DNA of 64,000 nt from positions 613,987-677,986 of the forward strand of contig NZ_SJPH01000001.1 of NCBI RefSeq assembly GCF_007859815.1, given 5' to 3'. The notes below the pieces were generated by a model. The model worked only from the letters and a program-made list of their open reading frames with translations, did no database searches and was not told where the DNA came from. A program made the translations under genes and the position numbers. Source of the DNA: Botrimarina hoheduenensis. GTDB lineage: Bacteria > Planctomycetota > Planctomycetia > Pirellulales > Lacipirellulaceae. Shown piece by piece: positions 28,197 to 36,792 of the stretch; position 1 is the first letter of the stretch; every line of letters begins with the position of its first letter.

Positions 28197-28796
28197 ATGA
28201 TCGCACTTCCCCCAGGCACACGTGGGCTCGTCTTTGATTGCGACGGCACGCTGATCGATTCGATGCCTCTGCACAAGCGGCTCTGGGCCGAGTGCCTGGC
28301 GCGGCACGGCGTGATCCTGCCCGAGGGGTTTGTCGATACCCATGCCGGAAAACCGACACGCGTAATTATCGACATTATTAACCGTGATCTTGTGCCGCTT
28401 GCGGCCGGTGCCGTTGCGATCGAATCCGCCGCATTTCAGCACGAGAAAGAGAGCCTCTACCTCGAGCGGATCGCCGAGGCATTGCCGATCGAGCCCGTGG
28501 TTGCCACCGCGCGTGAGCAACTCGGTCGGTTGCCCATGGCGGTCGTGTCCGGCGGATGCCGCATGAGCGTCGGCGGCTCGCTCCGGGCGTTGGGCATCGA
28601 GAGCTGGTTCTCGGTTGTGCTAACGTCGGATGACGCGATCGCTCCGAAGCCTGCGCCCGATCTTTTCTTGCAGGCGGCGGAGCAGCTGGGGATCGAACCC
28701 ACAGCGTGCCATGCCTTTGAAGACGCCGATGCCGGAATCGCGGCCGCGCTAGCGGCCGGCATGACGGTGACCGATGTTCGGCTGCTTTACGAATAG
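28197..28796 (+). CDS. HAD-family phosphatase (beta-phosphoglucomutase-like)
   Basis: The 199-residue protein has all HAD motifs: motif I FDCDGTLIDS with Asp14 as nucleophile and Asp16 as acid/base, a motif II VVSGG segment, motif III lysine in APKPAPDLFL, and motif IV AFEDADAGIAAA. A small helical cap is inserted after motif I (MPLHKRLWAECLARHG), which puts it in the phosphoglucomutase/phosphatase subgroup. The substrate is not determinable from sequence. It is preceded by the terminator at 28020, so it probably has its own promoter. Confidence 0.85.
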   Translation: MIALPPGTRGLVFDCDGTLIDSMPLHKRLWAECLARHGVILPEGFVDTHAGKPTRVIIDIINRDLVPLAAGAVAIESAAFQHEKESLYLERIAEALPIEPVVATAREQLGRLPMAVVSGGCRMSVGGSLRALGIESWFSVVLTSDDAIAPKPAPDLFLQAAEQLGIEPTACHAFEDADAGIAAALAAGMTVTDVRLLYE

Positions 28797-29033
28797 CACG
28801 CCCGCTTGCTCACGTGCGCTTTGGTGAGATGAGTTGCTTCGCAGCGATCCGGTTAGGTTGGGCTGTGTCGATCATGGGGATTGTTGGCGGTCTACCGCAT
28901 GGCCGCTTTGCTCGTTTTTGCGAGCGCGTTCCCGTAAGGCAGCGTATTTTTACGTATCAACACGCGCCCGTGACTCGTTTGCGTTCGGTTGATCAAGATT
29001 TTCTCCCGAATGCGTTGCAACTCGATATCGACC

Positions 29034-31100
29034 ATGCCTGCAGCTTTTGGCTTTCCTGAAGCGATCCTGTTCGGCGCTTCGCTGCTCGTTTTTGTGATGC
29101 AGGCAGGCTTCTGCGCCTTAGAAGCGGGCGTGGTGCGTTCCAAGAACGCGATCCACGTCGCCGTTAAGAACCTGCTCGACCTGTTTGTCTCGGTAGGTAT
29201 CTTCTGGGGCTTTGGGCTGGGAATCGCTTACGGAGCGACGTGCGGAGGGCTCTTTGGCGAGCCCGTGCTGATGCCCAACGATTGGGACGGCCCCGGAGGC
29301 CTGTCGTTTGTTTTCTACCAGCTCGCTTTTTGTGGCGCGGCCGCGACAATCGTTTCGGGGGCCGTTACCGAACGCATCCAGACCCGGGCTTACCTGGTTC
29401 TTACCATGGTGCTGGCCGCGGTGATCTACCCCGTAGCTGCCCATTGGGCCTGGGCGGGCGACGCCAGCGGCCCTGCCGGCTGGCTCGGGCGGATCGGCTT
29501 CATTGACTACTCCGGATCGACCATTATTCACGGCCTGGGCGCTTGGTGCGCGCTGGCCGTTCTGCTGCAACTGGGACCGCGTCGCGGTCGGTACGAAGCG
29601 GGCGGAGTCGAAAGCACCACGGGCGGCAATCTGATCTTTTCGGCCCTGGGTGTACTCGTGCTCTGGTTCGGATGGTTCGGCTTCAACGCGGGCAACGCCT
29701 TCTTAACCCCTGAGCTGATCCCCAAGATCGTGATCAACACGCTGCTGGCACCGGTTGCGGGTGGCGGAGTCGTGGTTCTTTGGCAGACGCTTTCGGGACG
29801 CGTCTTCCGTGTTCGTGAGATTATGACCGCCACGGTCGGTTCACTGGTTGCGGTAACCGCAAGCTGCCACTTGCTCGAACCGCGTGCCGCGTGTGTTATC
29901 GGAATCGTGGGGGCCGCGCTTGCGATCATCGCCGCCTACGCACTGGAACGCATGCGGATCGACGATCCGCTGGATGCGGTCGCAGCGCACGGCGTAGCGG
30001 GCGTGTGGGGAACCCTCGGCCTGTGCCTGCTGGTTCCGGCCGATGCGCTCACGATGACCCGTTGGGAGCAACTCGGCGTGCAATCGCTGGGGGTTCTTTC
30101 GGTGTTTGCTTTCAGCTTCTGTACGATGTCCGCGGCGACCGCGGCCTGGCGTGCTTGGCGCCCGCTGCGCGTGCCGGCGCACGCCGAGATCCAGGGTCTC
30201 AATATTGCTGAGCACGGTGCTCGCTCAGAGTTCTGGGACCTGGTTACCCGGGCCCGCGGTGCTGCCACGTGCCGCATCGGTGGTGGCACCCGCAACGGTT
30301 CCGACACCGACGACTTCAGCGAATTCGGCGTCCTTCGCGAAACCATCGAGGAACTGATCGAAGTCTCGGAAGCGAAAGCCGGTGCCCTCGAAACAAGAAT
30401 CGAGCGTGCTCACGAGGAATCAGTAAAGATGCTGGTGGACTTGGCTGAGTGCCGCGACACCGAAACAGCCGCTCATATCCGCCGCATCCAGCTTTACTGC
30501 GACGTGCTCGCCGACGAGTTGCAAATCGCGACCCCGCACCATGCCTTGATTGTCGATACGGTGTTTCGCGATTCGTTGCGTCGTGCGAGCGTGTTGCACG
30601 ATGTCGGCAAGGTTGGTATCCCCGATAGCGTTCTGCTGAAGCCGGGAAGATTCAATCCTGAAGAGCGGGCGGTCATGGAGACCCATACGGTGATTGGCGC
30701 GCAGATGCTGGCCCGCGCTATCAACCGTTTTGAGGAACCACCTCAGTACTTGACCATGGCCGAAGAGGTCGCCCGTAGCCATCACGAGCGCTTCGATGGT
30801 AAGGGCTACCCCGACCGGTTGGAGGGAGAACGGATCCCGCTTTCGGCACGGATCGTTGCCGTGGCGGACGTCTTCGATGCCCTGATCAGCAAGCGTGTCT
30901 ACAAAGAGGCCTTCGCACCGATCGAGGCACGAGCGAGCGTTGTGGCGGGATCGGGGACACAGTTCGATCCCGAGGTGGTTGCTTGCTTCCTAGCCCGCTT
31001 CGATGAACTCGTCGCGATTCACGATCATCATCGTGAGCGGTTTGTCGATGAGCGGTCGGCGGGCGAGAAAAAACTAGCGCCGGTGATCGCCGGAGCTTGA
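29034..31100 (+). CDS. Ammonium transporter fused to an HD-GYP c-di-GMP phosphodiesterase domain
   Basis: Residues ~1-380 are a full Amt domain of about 11 helices. The pore histidines are in place at His166 (STIIHGLG) and His319 (AAHGVAGVWG), equivalent to His168 and His318 of E. coli AmtB, and the first helices carry MQAGFCALEAG. Residues ~430-465 form a predicted coiled coil. Residues ~462-660 are an HD-GYP domain with VLHDVGK (His522-Asp523), HHERFDGKGYP (GYP 591-593) and ADVFDALISKR, all intact. The layout suggests that ammonium binding or transport controls c-di-GMP hydrolysis. No glnK gene is adjacent. The ATG at 29034 is chosen; in-frame upstream codons at 28989 and 29010 add hydrophilic residues only. 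Confidence 0.88.
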   Translation: MPAAFGFPEAILFGASLLVFVMQAGFCALEAGVVRSKNAIHVAVKNLLDLFVSVGIFWGFGLGIAYGATCGGLFGEPVLMPNDWDGPGGLSFVFYQLAFCGAAATIVSGAVTERIQTRAYLVLTMVLAAVIYPVAAHWAWAGDASGPAGWLGRIGFIDYSGSTIIHGLGAWCALAVLLQLGPRRGRYEAGGVESTTGGNLIFSALGVLVLWFGWFGFNAGNAFLTPELIPKIVINTLLAPVAGGGVVVLWQTLSGRVFRVREIMTATVGSLVAVTASCHLLEPRAACVIGIVGAALAIIAAYALERMRIDDPLDAVAAHGVAGVWGTLGLCLLVPADALTMTRWEQLGVQSLGVLSVFAFSFCTMSAATAAWRAWRPLRVPAHAEIQGLNIAEHGARSEFWDLVTRARGAATCRIGGGTRNGSDTDDFSEFGVLRETIEELIEVSEAKAGALETRIERAHEESVKMLVDLAECRDTETAAHIRRIQLYCDVLADELQIATPHHALIVDTVFRDSLRRASVLHDVGKVGIPDSVLLKPGRFNPEERAVMETHTVIGAQMLARAINRFEEPPQYLTMAEEVARSHHERFDGKGYPDRLEGERIPLSARIVAVADVFDALISKRVYKEAFAPIEARASVVAGSGTQFDPEVVACFLARFDELVAIHDHHRERFVDERSAGEKKLAPVIAGA

Positions 31101-31117
31101 TCCGCCGGCCCTAGCGG

Positions 31118-31597
31118 CTACTCGTCGAAAACGATCTCGAGGATCTCGAACCGATTGACCCCCGCGGGAACCTGGATCTCTGCCTTGTCGCCAACCTTCT
31201 TGCCGACCAGGCCTTGAGCGAGGGGGCTCGTGACGTTGATCTTGCCCTCGTCAAAGTCTTCTTCTCCGGCTCCGACCAGGATGAATTCTTCGGTGTCACC
31301 GAAGTCGAGGTCCTTCACTTTGACGCGGCAGCCGAACACGACTTCGTCCTTTGGCAGCTTGGACATGTCCACGATGCTGGCCCGGCCAAGCTTGTCTTTG
31401 AGCAGGTTGATCTTGGCCTGAAGCATGCCCTGGCTTTCACGCGCCCCGTGATACTCGGCGTTCTCTTTCAGGTCTCCTTCGGCGCGGGCCTCCGCTAGCC
31501 GTGCGGTGACTTCCGGCATCTTGACGTTCTCGAGTTCGTCAAGCTCGGCACGCAGCTTGTCATAGCCAGTGCGCGTCATGGGGAGAATGTCGGACAT
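31118..31597 (-). CDS. greA: Transcription elongation factor GreA
   Basis: The 159-residue protein starts [18 protein letters not shown] and has the N-terminal coiled coil with the acidic tip ([18 protein letters not shown]) that reaches into the RNA polymerase secondary channel. The C-terminal FKBP-like domain has [14 protein letters not shown]. GreA stimulates cleavage of backtracked RNA. The start is at the ATG at 31597; in-frame codons upstream would add 44 residues of a kind not found in GreA. The gene is convergent with the Amt-HD-GYP gene, only 17 bases away. Confidence 0.95.
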   Translation of the reverse strand: MSDILPMTRTGYDKLRAELDELENVKMPEVTARLAEARAEGDLKENAEYHGARESQGMLQAKINLLKDKLGRASIVDMSKLPKDEVVFGCRVKVKDLDFGDTEEFILVGAGEEDFDEGKINVTSPLAQGLVGKKVGDKAEIQVPAGVNRFEILEIVFDE

Positions 31598-31928
31598 AGC
31601 GAAAGCCGGTGTAGAAGACCGCAGGAGAGGGCGTGGAGGGTCGTAAGCGCTGCCTGAGCGGACAACGATCTTGCCAGGGAGCAAAAGCAAAAGCAGCAGG
31701 GCCCCGCGGGGGACCCTGCTTATGCACACTATTTTGCACTTTGCGCGGGTTGCGTAAAGAGAGGACCTGAACCGCCCGGACTACGGCAGGCCACTGCAAG
31801 ACCGTGGATCAGGCCCCTGGCCACCAGTGTCCCTTTCCACACAGCCAATCGGCTCACCGTGGAGGGGCAAAAGCCTGGGGCTTAGCTTAGCCCACGGTGC
31901 GGGAATTCTGCCGCGGCATTCTGGCAGG
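31598..31928 (-). promoter_or_regulatory. Non-coding leader region of greA with a strong hairpin at 31695-31720
   Basis: No gene is seen in these 331 bases. On the minus strand an 11-base-pair stem (AGCAGGGTCCC with GGGGCCCTGCT, one G-U pair, loop CCGC) is followed by GCTTTTGCTTTTGC, a T-rich but broken run. A weak promoter-like pair, TTTACG and CAAAAT with a 16-base spacer, lies just upstream of it. This order (promoter, hairpin with T-rich tail, gene) could allow attenuation of greA. Confidence 0.4.
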
Positions 31929-32633
31929 TCACTCTGGCACGTACAGCAGCACGCCACACGACTTACAGAAAGTCGGTTTGCTCATGAGGAGCTCGCTGTG
32001 CATGTTGGCCGTGATCGAATGGCCGCAGCCCTGGCAGACGCCGTCTTCGCAGGGTGCGAGCGCCTCGGCCCCTTTGCCCTGCACAAGCCGACGGTAGTCG
32101 GACACAAAGTCGCCCGACAAGTCTTTTTCGGTTGCCACAAGATCGGCTTCGAGACGCGTAGCGTCCGCACGAGCGGACGCTACGCGTTCTTCTAGCTGCT
32201 TCTGAAAAGCTAAAAAGTCGTTCCGGCCTTTTTCCAGATGCGATTTTGCCCGGGTGGCCTCGCCGATCAGACCATCGATCCGTTCCAGCAGGTCGAGGGT
32301 TTCGTCTTCTAAGACGCTCGCCGCCATCTGGACGGCTGCGATTTGCTCTTTGAGCGTGTCGTACTCTTTGTTGCTGCTCGCCGAGTTGAGCTGGGTTCGC
32401 CAGTTCGAGAGCTTAGCCTCGTGCGACTTCACATCGAGCTGCTTGTTGTCGGCGGCTCGCCGGGCATCGGTAACCGCTTGCGTGGCGGCAGCTAGGTCAG
32501 CTTCTAGAGCGGTCACAGCAGCCTGACGCGCCGTAAGCTGACGCGGAGCCCGATCGATCTGCTCACGCAGGTCTGAGAGCTGGCTGTGCAGCCGGTGCAG
32601 CGCACGGAGCGTGGCGGCGGAAACAGTCGACAT
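31929..32633 (-). CDS. Coiled-coil protein with C-terminal C4 zinc ribbon
   Basis: The 234-residue protein is a long helical hairpin (residues ~5-180) followed by a zinc ribbon with two CxxC knuckles, CQGCG and CKSCG, spaced by about 20 residues (CEDGVCQGCGHS... FCKSCGVLLY). This is the layout of the widespread PF02591 family, proposed to act in nucleic-acid or protein contacts; its role is not settled. It lies downstream of rpoD on the same strand. The gene contains a perfect 15-base-pair inverted repeat at 32154-32187. Confidence 0.8.
   Translation of the reverse strand: MSTVSAATLRALHRLHSQLSDLREQIDRAPRQLTARQAAVTALEADLAAATQAVTDARRAADNKQLDVKSHEAKLSNWRTQLNSASSNKEYDTLKEQIAAVQMAASVLEDETLDLLERIDGLIGEATRAKSHLEKGRNDFLAFQKQLEERVASARADATRLEADLVATEKDLSGDFVSDYRRLVQGKGAEALAPCEDGVCQGCGHSITANMHSELLMSKPTFCKSCGVLLYVPE
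32154..32187. repeat. Perfect 15-base-pair inverted repeat inside the zinc-ribbon gene
   Basis: ACGCGTAGCGTCCGC (32154-32168) is the exact reverse complement of GCGGACGCTACGCGT (32173-32187), with a four-base loop ACGA. It encodes part of the coiled coil (RVASARADATRL) and keeps the reading frame. Confidence 0.9.
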
Positions 32634-32773
32634 CAGGGGCCGGGCGGACAGACAAGCGATTTAGGGGGAATGTCTAAGGGTTATCGTTGTCCCCGCCCCC
32701 GCTGCCAACCCCCGGGCCTGCCGCGATGATCGGCCTATCACTGCCCAGCCGCCGAGAATATCCACCGGCATAG

Positions 32774-32814
32774 CAACGCAAAGGCCGCACGAAACAACCT
32801 TGTTTCGCGCGGCC
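32774..32814 (-). terminator. Terminator downstream of rpoD
   Basis: On the minus strand GGCCGCGCGAAACAA and TTGTTTCGTGCGGCC form a 15-base-pair stem with one G-U pair and loop GG, followed by TTTGCGTTGC. It starts 45 bases after the rpoD stop. On the plus strand the G-U pair becomes an A-C mismatch, which supports use on the minus strand. Confidence 0.75.
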
Positions 32815-32858
32815 CTGCGATAGGAAATTGATTTGACAACCCTCGGCGACAAACCGCA

Positions 32859-34763
32859 TTAAGCGGCCCGCAGGCGATACTCTTCCACCTCGTTCTCACC
32901 GAGGTCCGCAAGGGGCAGCGTCAGCGGCTCTTCGCCTTTCGTCGCCGCTTCGGGGGGCAGCATGCCGCATTCCGCCATCTCTTCCAGCGTGGGCACAAAG
33001 CTGGACAGCATCTGGCTGCGGACCGGGTGCTGCAGCTTGGCGACCGCTTTGGCCTCGATCTGGCGAACCCGCTCGCGGGTCACCTTGAAGATCCGCCCCA
33101 CTTCTTCGAGCGTGTAGCTGTAGCCGTCGGCTAAGCCGTAGCGAAGCCGAATGATCTCGCGCTCGCGGAAAGTAAGCGTGTTAAGCAGCTCCTCGATGCG
33201 CTCGCGGAGCAGGCCGTTGTTAGCCAGCTTGTGCGGGCTGTCGGTCGATTGGTCTTCGACAAACTCGCCAAACGAGCAATCGTCGCTATCGCCGACCGGA
33301 CGATCCAGGCTCACCGGATGGCGACCGATATCGAGCACGCGCTCGGTTTCGTCTAGCGGCACGTCCGCTGCTAGCGAGATCTCTTCCGTCGTCGGCTCAC
33401 GTCCAAGCTCTTGCTGGAGCGCCTTGGAGGTGTTCCGCAGCTTGGTGAGCACATCGATCATGTGCACCGGGATGCGGATCGTGCGGGCCTGATCGGCGAT
33501 CGCACGGGTGATCGCCTGCCGGATCCACCACGTTGCGTAAGTGCTGAACTTAAACCCTCGGCGATACTCGTACTTGTCCACCGCTCGCATCAAGCCCGTG
33601 TTGCCCTCTTGGATCAGGTCCAAGAACGACAATCCCCGGTTGCGATACTTCTTCGCGATCGAGACCACGAGCCGCAGATTGCCGCTCGAGAGCTCGCGCT
33701 TGACATTCTCGAACTCGCGGTACTGCCGCTGCACTTCATCCGCCCGCCGACGCAGACTCGAGGGACTCTCCAGAACGCGTCGTGTGAGCTGCTTGAGCTC
33801 TTCGCGGACCGAGTGAATCTTGTCCGTCGGAGCGTCGCTCTGCTTCAGGTCGGTCAGCTCGGCACGGACCTCGTCGATCCGGTCGGCGTACTCGCCGAGT
33901 TCCTTGGCGAGCGGGCTCACACGCCGCATCCGCAGACTCAGCTCTTCGACCAGGGTCAGCATCTTTTCACGCCGCCGCAGGTAACGCGTGCGGGCATCGG
34001 CTTTTTCTTCGCTCGCTTCGCGACGATCCACCAGCTTCGCGTAGTCAGAGCGTTGCTGCTCCATCAGGTGACGCAGCGTTTTCAGATTGTGCGGCATCCG
34101 GGCCGACACGTGTGCCTTGGTCAGGCGTTCGGTCAGCGAAACCTTGATCGTGCGATCAAAGGGGAGCTCGCCCGAGTGGACCCGCTCCAATGTTTTGACG
34201 GTCGCCTCAAGCGCGTAGAACGAGCGGAGCAGGTTGCGGCGGAACCGCTTGCGTGTCAGTTCGATCTTCTTAGCCAGGTTGATCTCTTCCTCACGCGTCA
34301 GCAGCGGGATCTCTGCCATCTGCGAGAGATACATCCGGATCGGATCGCTGGATGAGGTCGGCATGCCGTCCCGCAGCAGCGGCGACATGTCGGCATCGGC
34401 CGAGATCGGTTCGACGGGCGAACGCTTGTTCGGGTCGTTGATCAACGGCACGCCGAGCCCTTCAACCGCGCGCATCAGGGCGTCGATCCGCTCCGTGCCG
34501 AACGTTTCGTCGGGCAGGTAGTCGTAGACCTGATCGTAGGTCAAAAATCCCTGTTGGCGTGCCAGCGCGGCGATGCGGCGGAGAGCAGTGTCCACGCCGC
34601 CGGGGATGCCACGCGGAGGATCGTCGTCGTGGGCCGTTGGGTTCGCAACGGTCATCCGCTCGGGTGCCGCGGCGGAGCTGTTCGTGGTGTCCGGCTGGGC
34701 CGGGGCTTCGGGGCTAAACAGCTTGAGGCTGGAATTCTCTTCGGCGATAGCAAGCGAAGGCAT
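32859..34763 (-). CDS. rpoD: RNA polymerase primary sigma factor
   Basis: The 634-residue protein has all parts of a housekeeping sigma factor. Region 1.1-like sequence starts at [13 protein letters not shown]; region 1.2 is in [21 protein letters not shown]. Region 2 has [24 protein letters not shown], with the -10-binding segment [13 protein letters not shown]. Region 3 and region 4 follow, the latter with [20 protein letters not shown]. An insert of about 150 residues rich in charged residues separates 1.2 and 2.1. The ATG at 34763 is preceded by GGAG seven bases away. It lies downstream of dnaG, the usual macromolecular-synthesis operon order. Confidence 0.95.
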   Translation of the reverse strand: MPSLAIAEENSSLKLFSPEAPAQPDTTNSSAAAPERMTVANPTAHDDDPPRGIPGGVDTALRRIAALARQQGFLTYDQVYDYLPDETFGTERIDALMRAVEGLGVPLINDPNKRSPVEPISADADMSPLLRDGMPTSSSDPIRMYLSQMAEIPLLTREEEINLAKKIELTRKRFRRNLLRSFYALEATVKTLERVHSGELPFDRTIKVSLTERLTKAHVSARMPHNLKTLRHLMEQQRSDYAKLVDRREASEEKADARTRYLRRREKMLTLVEELSLRMRRVSPLAKELGEYADRIDEVRAELTDLKQSDAPTDKIHSVREELKQLTRRVLESPSSLRRRADEVQRQYREFENVKRELSSGNLRLVVSIAKKYRNRGLSFLDLIQEGNTGLMRAVDKYEYRRGFKFSTYATWWIRQAITRAIADQARTIRIPVHMIDVLTKLRNTSKALQQELGREPTTEEISLAADVPLDETERVLDIGRHPVSLDRPVGDSDDCSFGEFVEDQSTDSPHKLANNGLLRERIEELLNTLTFREREIIRLRYGLADGYSYTLEEVGRIFKVTRERVRQIEAKAVAKLQHPVRSQMLSSFVPTLEEMAECGMLPPEAATKGEEPLTLPLADLGENEVEEYRLRAA

Positions 34764-34880
34764 GGGTCGTCTCCAAGCACGCGTCATGCGTGCGGGTGGG
34801 GGGACGTTGGGCGGGACCGGCGGTGCGTCGCGACGTGCGGGCGTCGTGACGCGGCGTGGCCCCTTCGACAGCGAGACTTC

Positions 34881-36740
34881 CTATCCGTCCGTGGATAAGG
34901 GACCGGTCTCGCGCCGTTTACGGTCGGCGAACAAAGCGATCACCGCTTCGTCCGCCGCCGTCTCAGCGAGGTTTCCTTGTTCGAGGGCGGCGAGTTGTTC
35001 CCCGTGGCGGGCGTCCTCGTGACGCCGGCGACGGGCCGATAGCAGATCGTTGATTCGGCGACGGACGTCGCTCGTTGCGCGGTCGCGGCCGCGCTCGTCT
35101 AGCTCGACGAGCAGCCCCTTCATCCGCTCGCTCGCCGCCGCCAGCATCAGCCGCTCGAACGAGGCATCGCCCTGCTCGGCCTGCTCGCGGCACAGAACGA
35201 AGACCGCTCGTCCCGCGGCGGATAAAAAGTCGGCTTCGTCCAGCGTGGCAGTGAGTTCCAACGCGATCTCGGAGCTGACAAGCAGCAGCTCGATCGCTTC
35301 GCGTTCCCAGGCGGAGAGCGTCTTGGCGGGGGGAAGCGCCGGCATATCGCCAGCGGGCGAGGCCTTCGGCGCAACGGCGGGCGAACCTTTGCGGAGGTCG
35401 TTGAGCCGCTGCCGAAGGCCCTCTTCGGGCAGCCGAAACCGACGCGACAGCCGCCCCAGAACGCTCTGTTCACGCAGCACCATGGACGAGTTCGCCTCGC
35501 CCACCGCGACACGCGTCTTGGCAAGCGTGCCGAGGACTTCCTCGACCGCGCTGGCGGCGTCATGCGTGTTTTCAACGGCGGTCGGCATCCGTTCCGAAAC
35601 GCTCATCAGTTTGTGTTCAAGGGCGTCGGGCGCCGTATCAACCAGCGCCACGAACTCGTCACTTCCATGCGACGATATAAAATCACACGGATCGAGTCCG
35701 TTAGGCAAGGTCAGAATCTTCAGATCGATGGGACTCGCAATAAATAGCTCTAAAAGCTCGCTAGCACGCCGCCGACCGGCCTCGTCGCCGTCGAGAACCA
35801 GCACCACGCGGTCCGTGTAGCGGCGGATCAGCTTCAGATGGCCCTCTCCCACCGCGGTCCCGCATGCGGCCACCACGTTCGTGACGCCGGCCTGATGGGC
35901 CGCGATCACGTCGGTATAGCCCTCGACAACGATTAGCTGATCGCGTTGCTGGGCCCGATCGCGCGCCAGGTCGAGCGCGTAGAGCTCGTGACTCTTCGAG
36001 TAGATCGGCGTCTCGGCAGAGTTGACGTACTTGGCGGGTTTGTAATCGGGCCGCTGTTCGGCAGCCACTAACTCGGGCAGCACCCGTCCGCCGATCGCCA
36101 CCGGCCGCGACCGAACATCGCGGATCGGAAACAGCAGCCGACCGCGAAATTGGTCGTAGTGGCCCGGACCGCTCTTGCGGGGCGCGATCAGGTTAACGCG
36201 TTCGAGCACCGCCGGAGAAAAACCGGCCCCCTCCGCTTGACGCAGCAGCCAATCCCAATCGGTCGGCGCGAATCCGATGCCGAACCGCTCGACGCTCTCG
36301 TCCGTGATCGAGCGATCGGCTAGGTACCGTCGTGCCGGCGCGGCGGCCGGGCTCACTTGCAAACACCGGTGGTACGCGGCGACCGCCCATGCCATCGCCG
36401 CGTAAAGCGTTTTCTTGTCACCGGGCGAGCCGGGTTCGATGCGGGGGGCGTTGGGATTAGGAGCCAGACTAATTCCCGCCCGATCAGCGAGCATCTCCAT
36501 CGCCTCGCGGAACTCTAACCCATCCATCTTCATGACAAAACTGAAGACATCTCCGCCGATGTCGCAGACCCAGCACTTGAACGATTGGCGTTCGGGGTTG
36601 ATCTGCAGGCTAGGCCGCGAATCGTCGTGCCAAGGGCACAGCGCGACGTAGCCACGTCCCTGACGACGCAACGACAGATACGAGCCGGCGAGATCGACGA
36701 TATCGGTCGCTTGGCGAACGATGTCTTTGTTGTCGTCCAC
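34881..36740 (-). CDS. dnaG: DNA primase
   Basis: The 619-residue protein has an N-terminal CHC2 zinc finger (Cys35, His38, Cys56, Cys59), the primase catalytic core with VRSRPVAIGGRVL, and a TOPRIM domain (IVVEGYTDVIAAH, then LVLDGDEAGRRRA). A C-terminal helical domain should bind the replicative helicase. It makes RNA primers at the replication fork. It is followed 117 bases downstream by rpoD on the same strand. Confidence 0.95.
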   Translation of the reverse strand: MDDNKDIVRQATDIVDLAGSYLSLRRQGRGYVALCPWHDDSRPSLQINPERQSFKCWVCDIGGDVFSFVMKMDGLEFREAMEMLADRAGISLAPNPNAPRIEPGSPGDKKTLYAAMAWAVAAYHRCLQVSPAAAPARRYLADRSITDESVERFGIGFAPTDWDWLLRQAEGAGFSPAVLERVNLIAPRKSGPGHYDQFRGRLLFPIRDVRSRPVAIGGRVLPELVAAEQRPDYKPAKYVNSAETPIYSKSHELYALDLARDRAQQRDQLIVVEGYTDVIAAHQAGVTNVVAACGTAVGEGHLKLIRRYTDRVVLVLDGDEAGRRRASELLELFIASPIDLKILTLPNGLDPCDFISSHGSDEFVALVDTAPDALEHKLMSVSERMPTAVENTHDAASAVEEVLGTLAKTRVAVGEANSSMVLREQSVLGRLSRRFRLPEEGLRQRLNDLRKGSPAVAPKASPAGDMPALPPAKTLSAWEREAIELLLVSSEIALELTATLDEADFLSAAGRAVFVLCREQAEQGDASFERLMLAAASERMKGLLVELDERGRDRATSDVRRRINDLLSARRRRHEDARHGEQLAALEQGNLAETAADEAVIALFADRKRRETGPLSTDG

Positions 36741-36792
36741 GTGGCGTTCCGTCGCGAATCAGGATCTTGAGAGGGGGGAAGTGTCGGCCCGC

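Noticed and set aside
28900-29033. Sigma-54 or NtrC-type site before the Amt gene
   Set aside because: Looked for because amt genes are often nitrogen-regulated, but no GG-N10-GC pair with the right context was seen.
33411-34355. 314-codon open frame on the plus strand opposite rpoD
   Set aside because: Shadow of the sigma factor gene; its composition is His- and Arg-rich and it has no motif.
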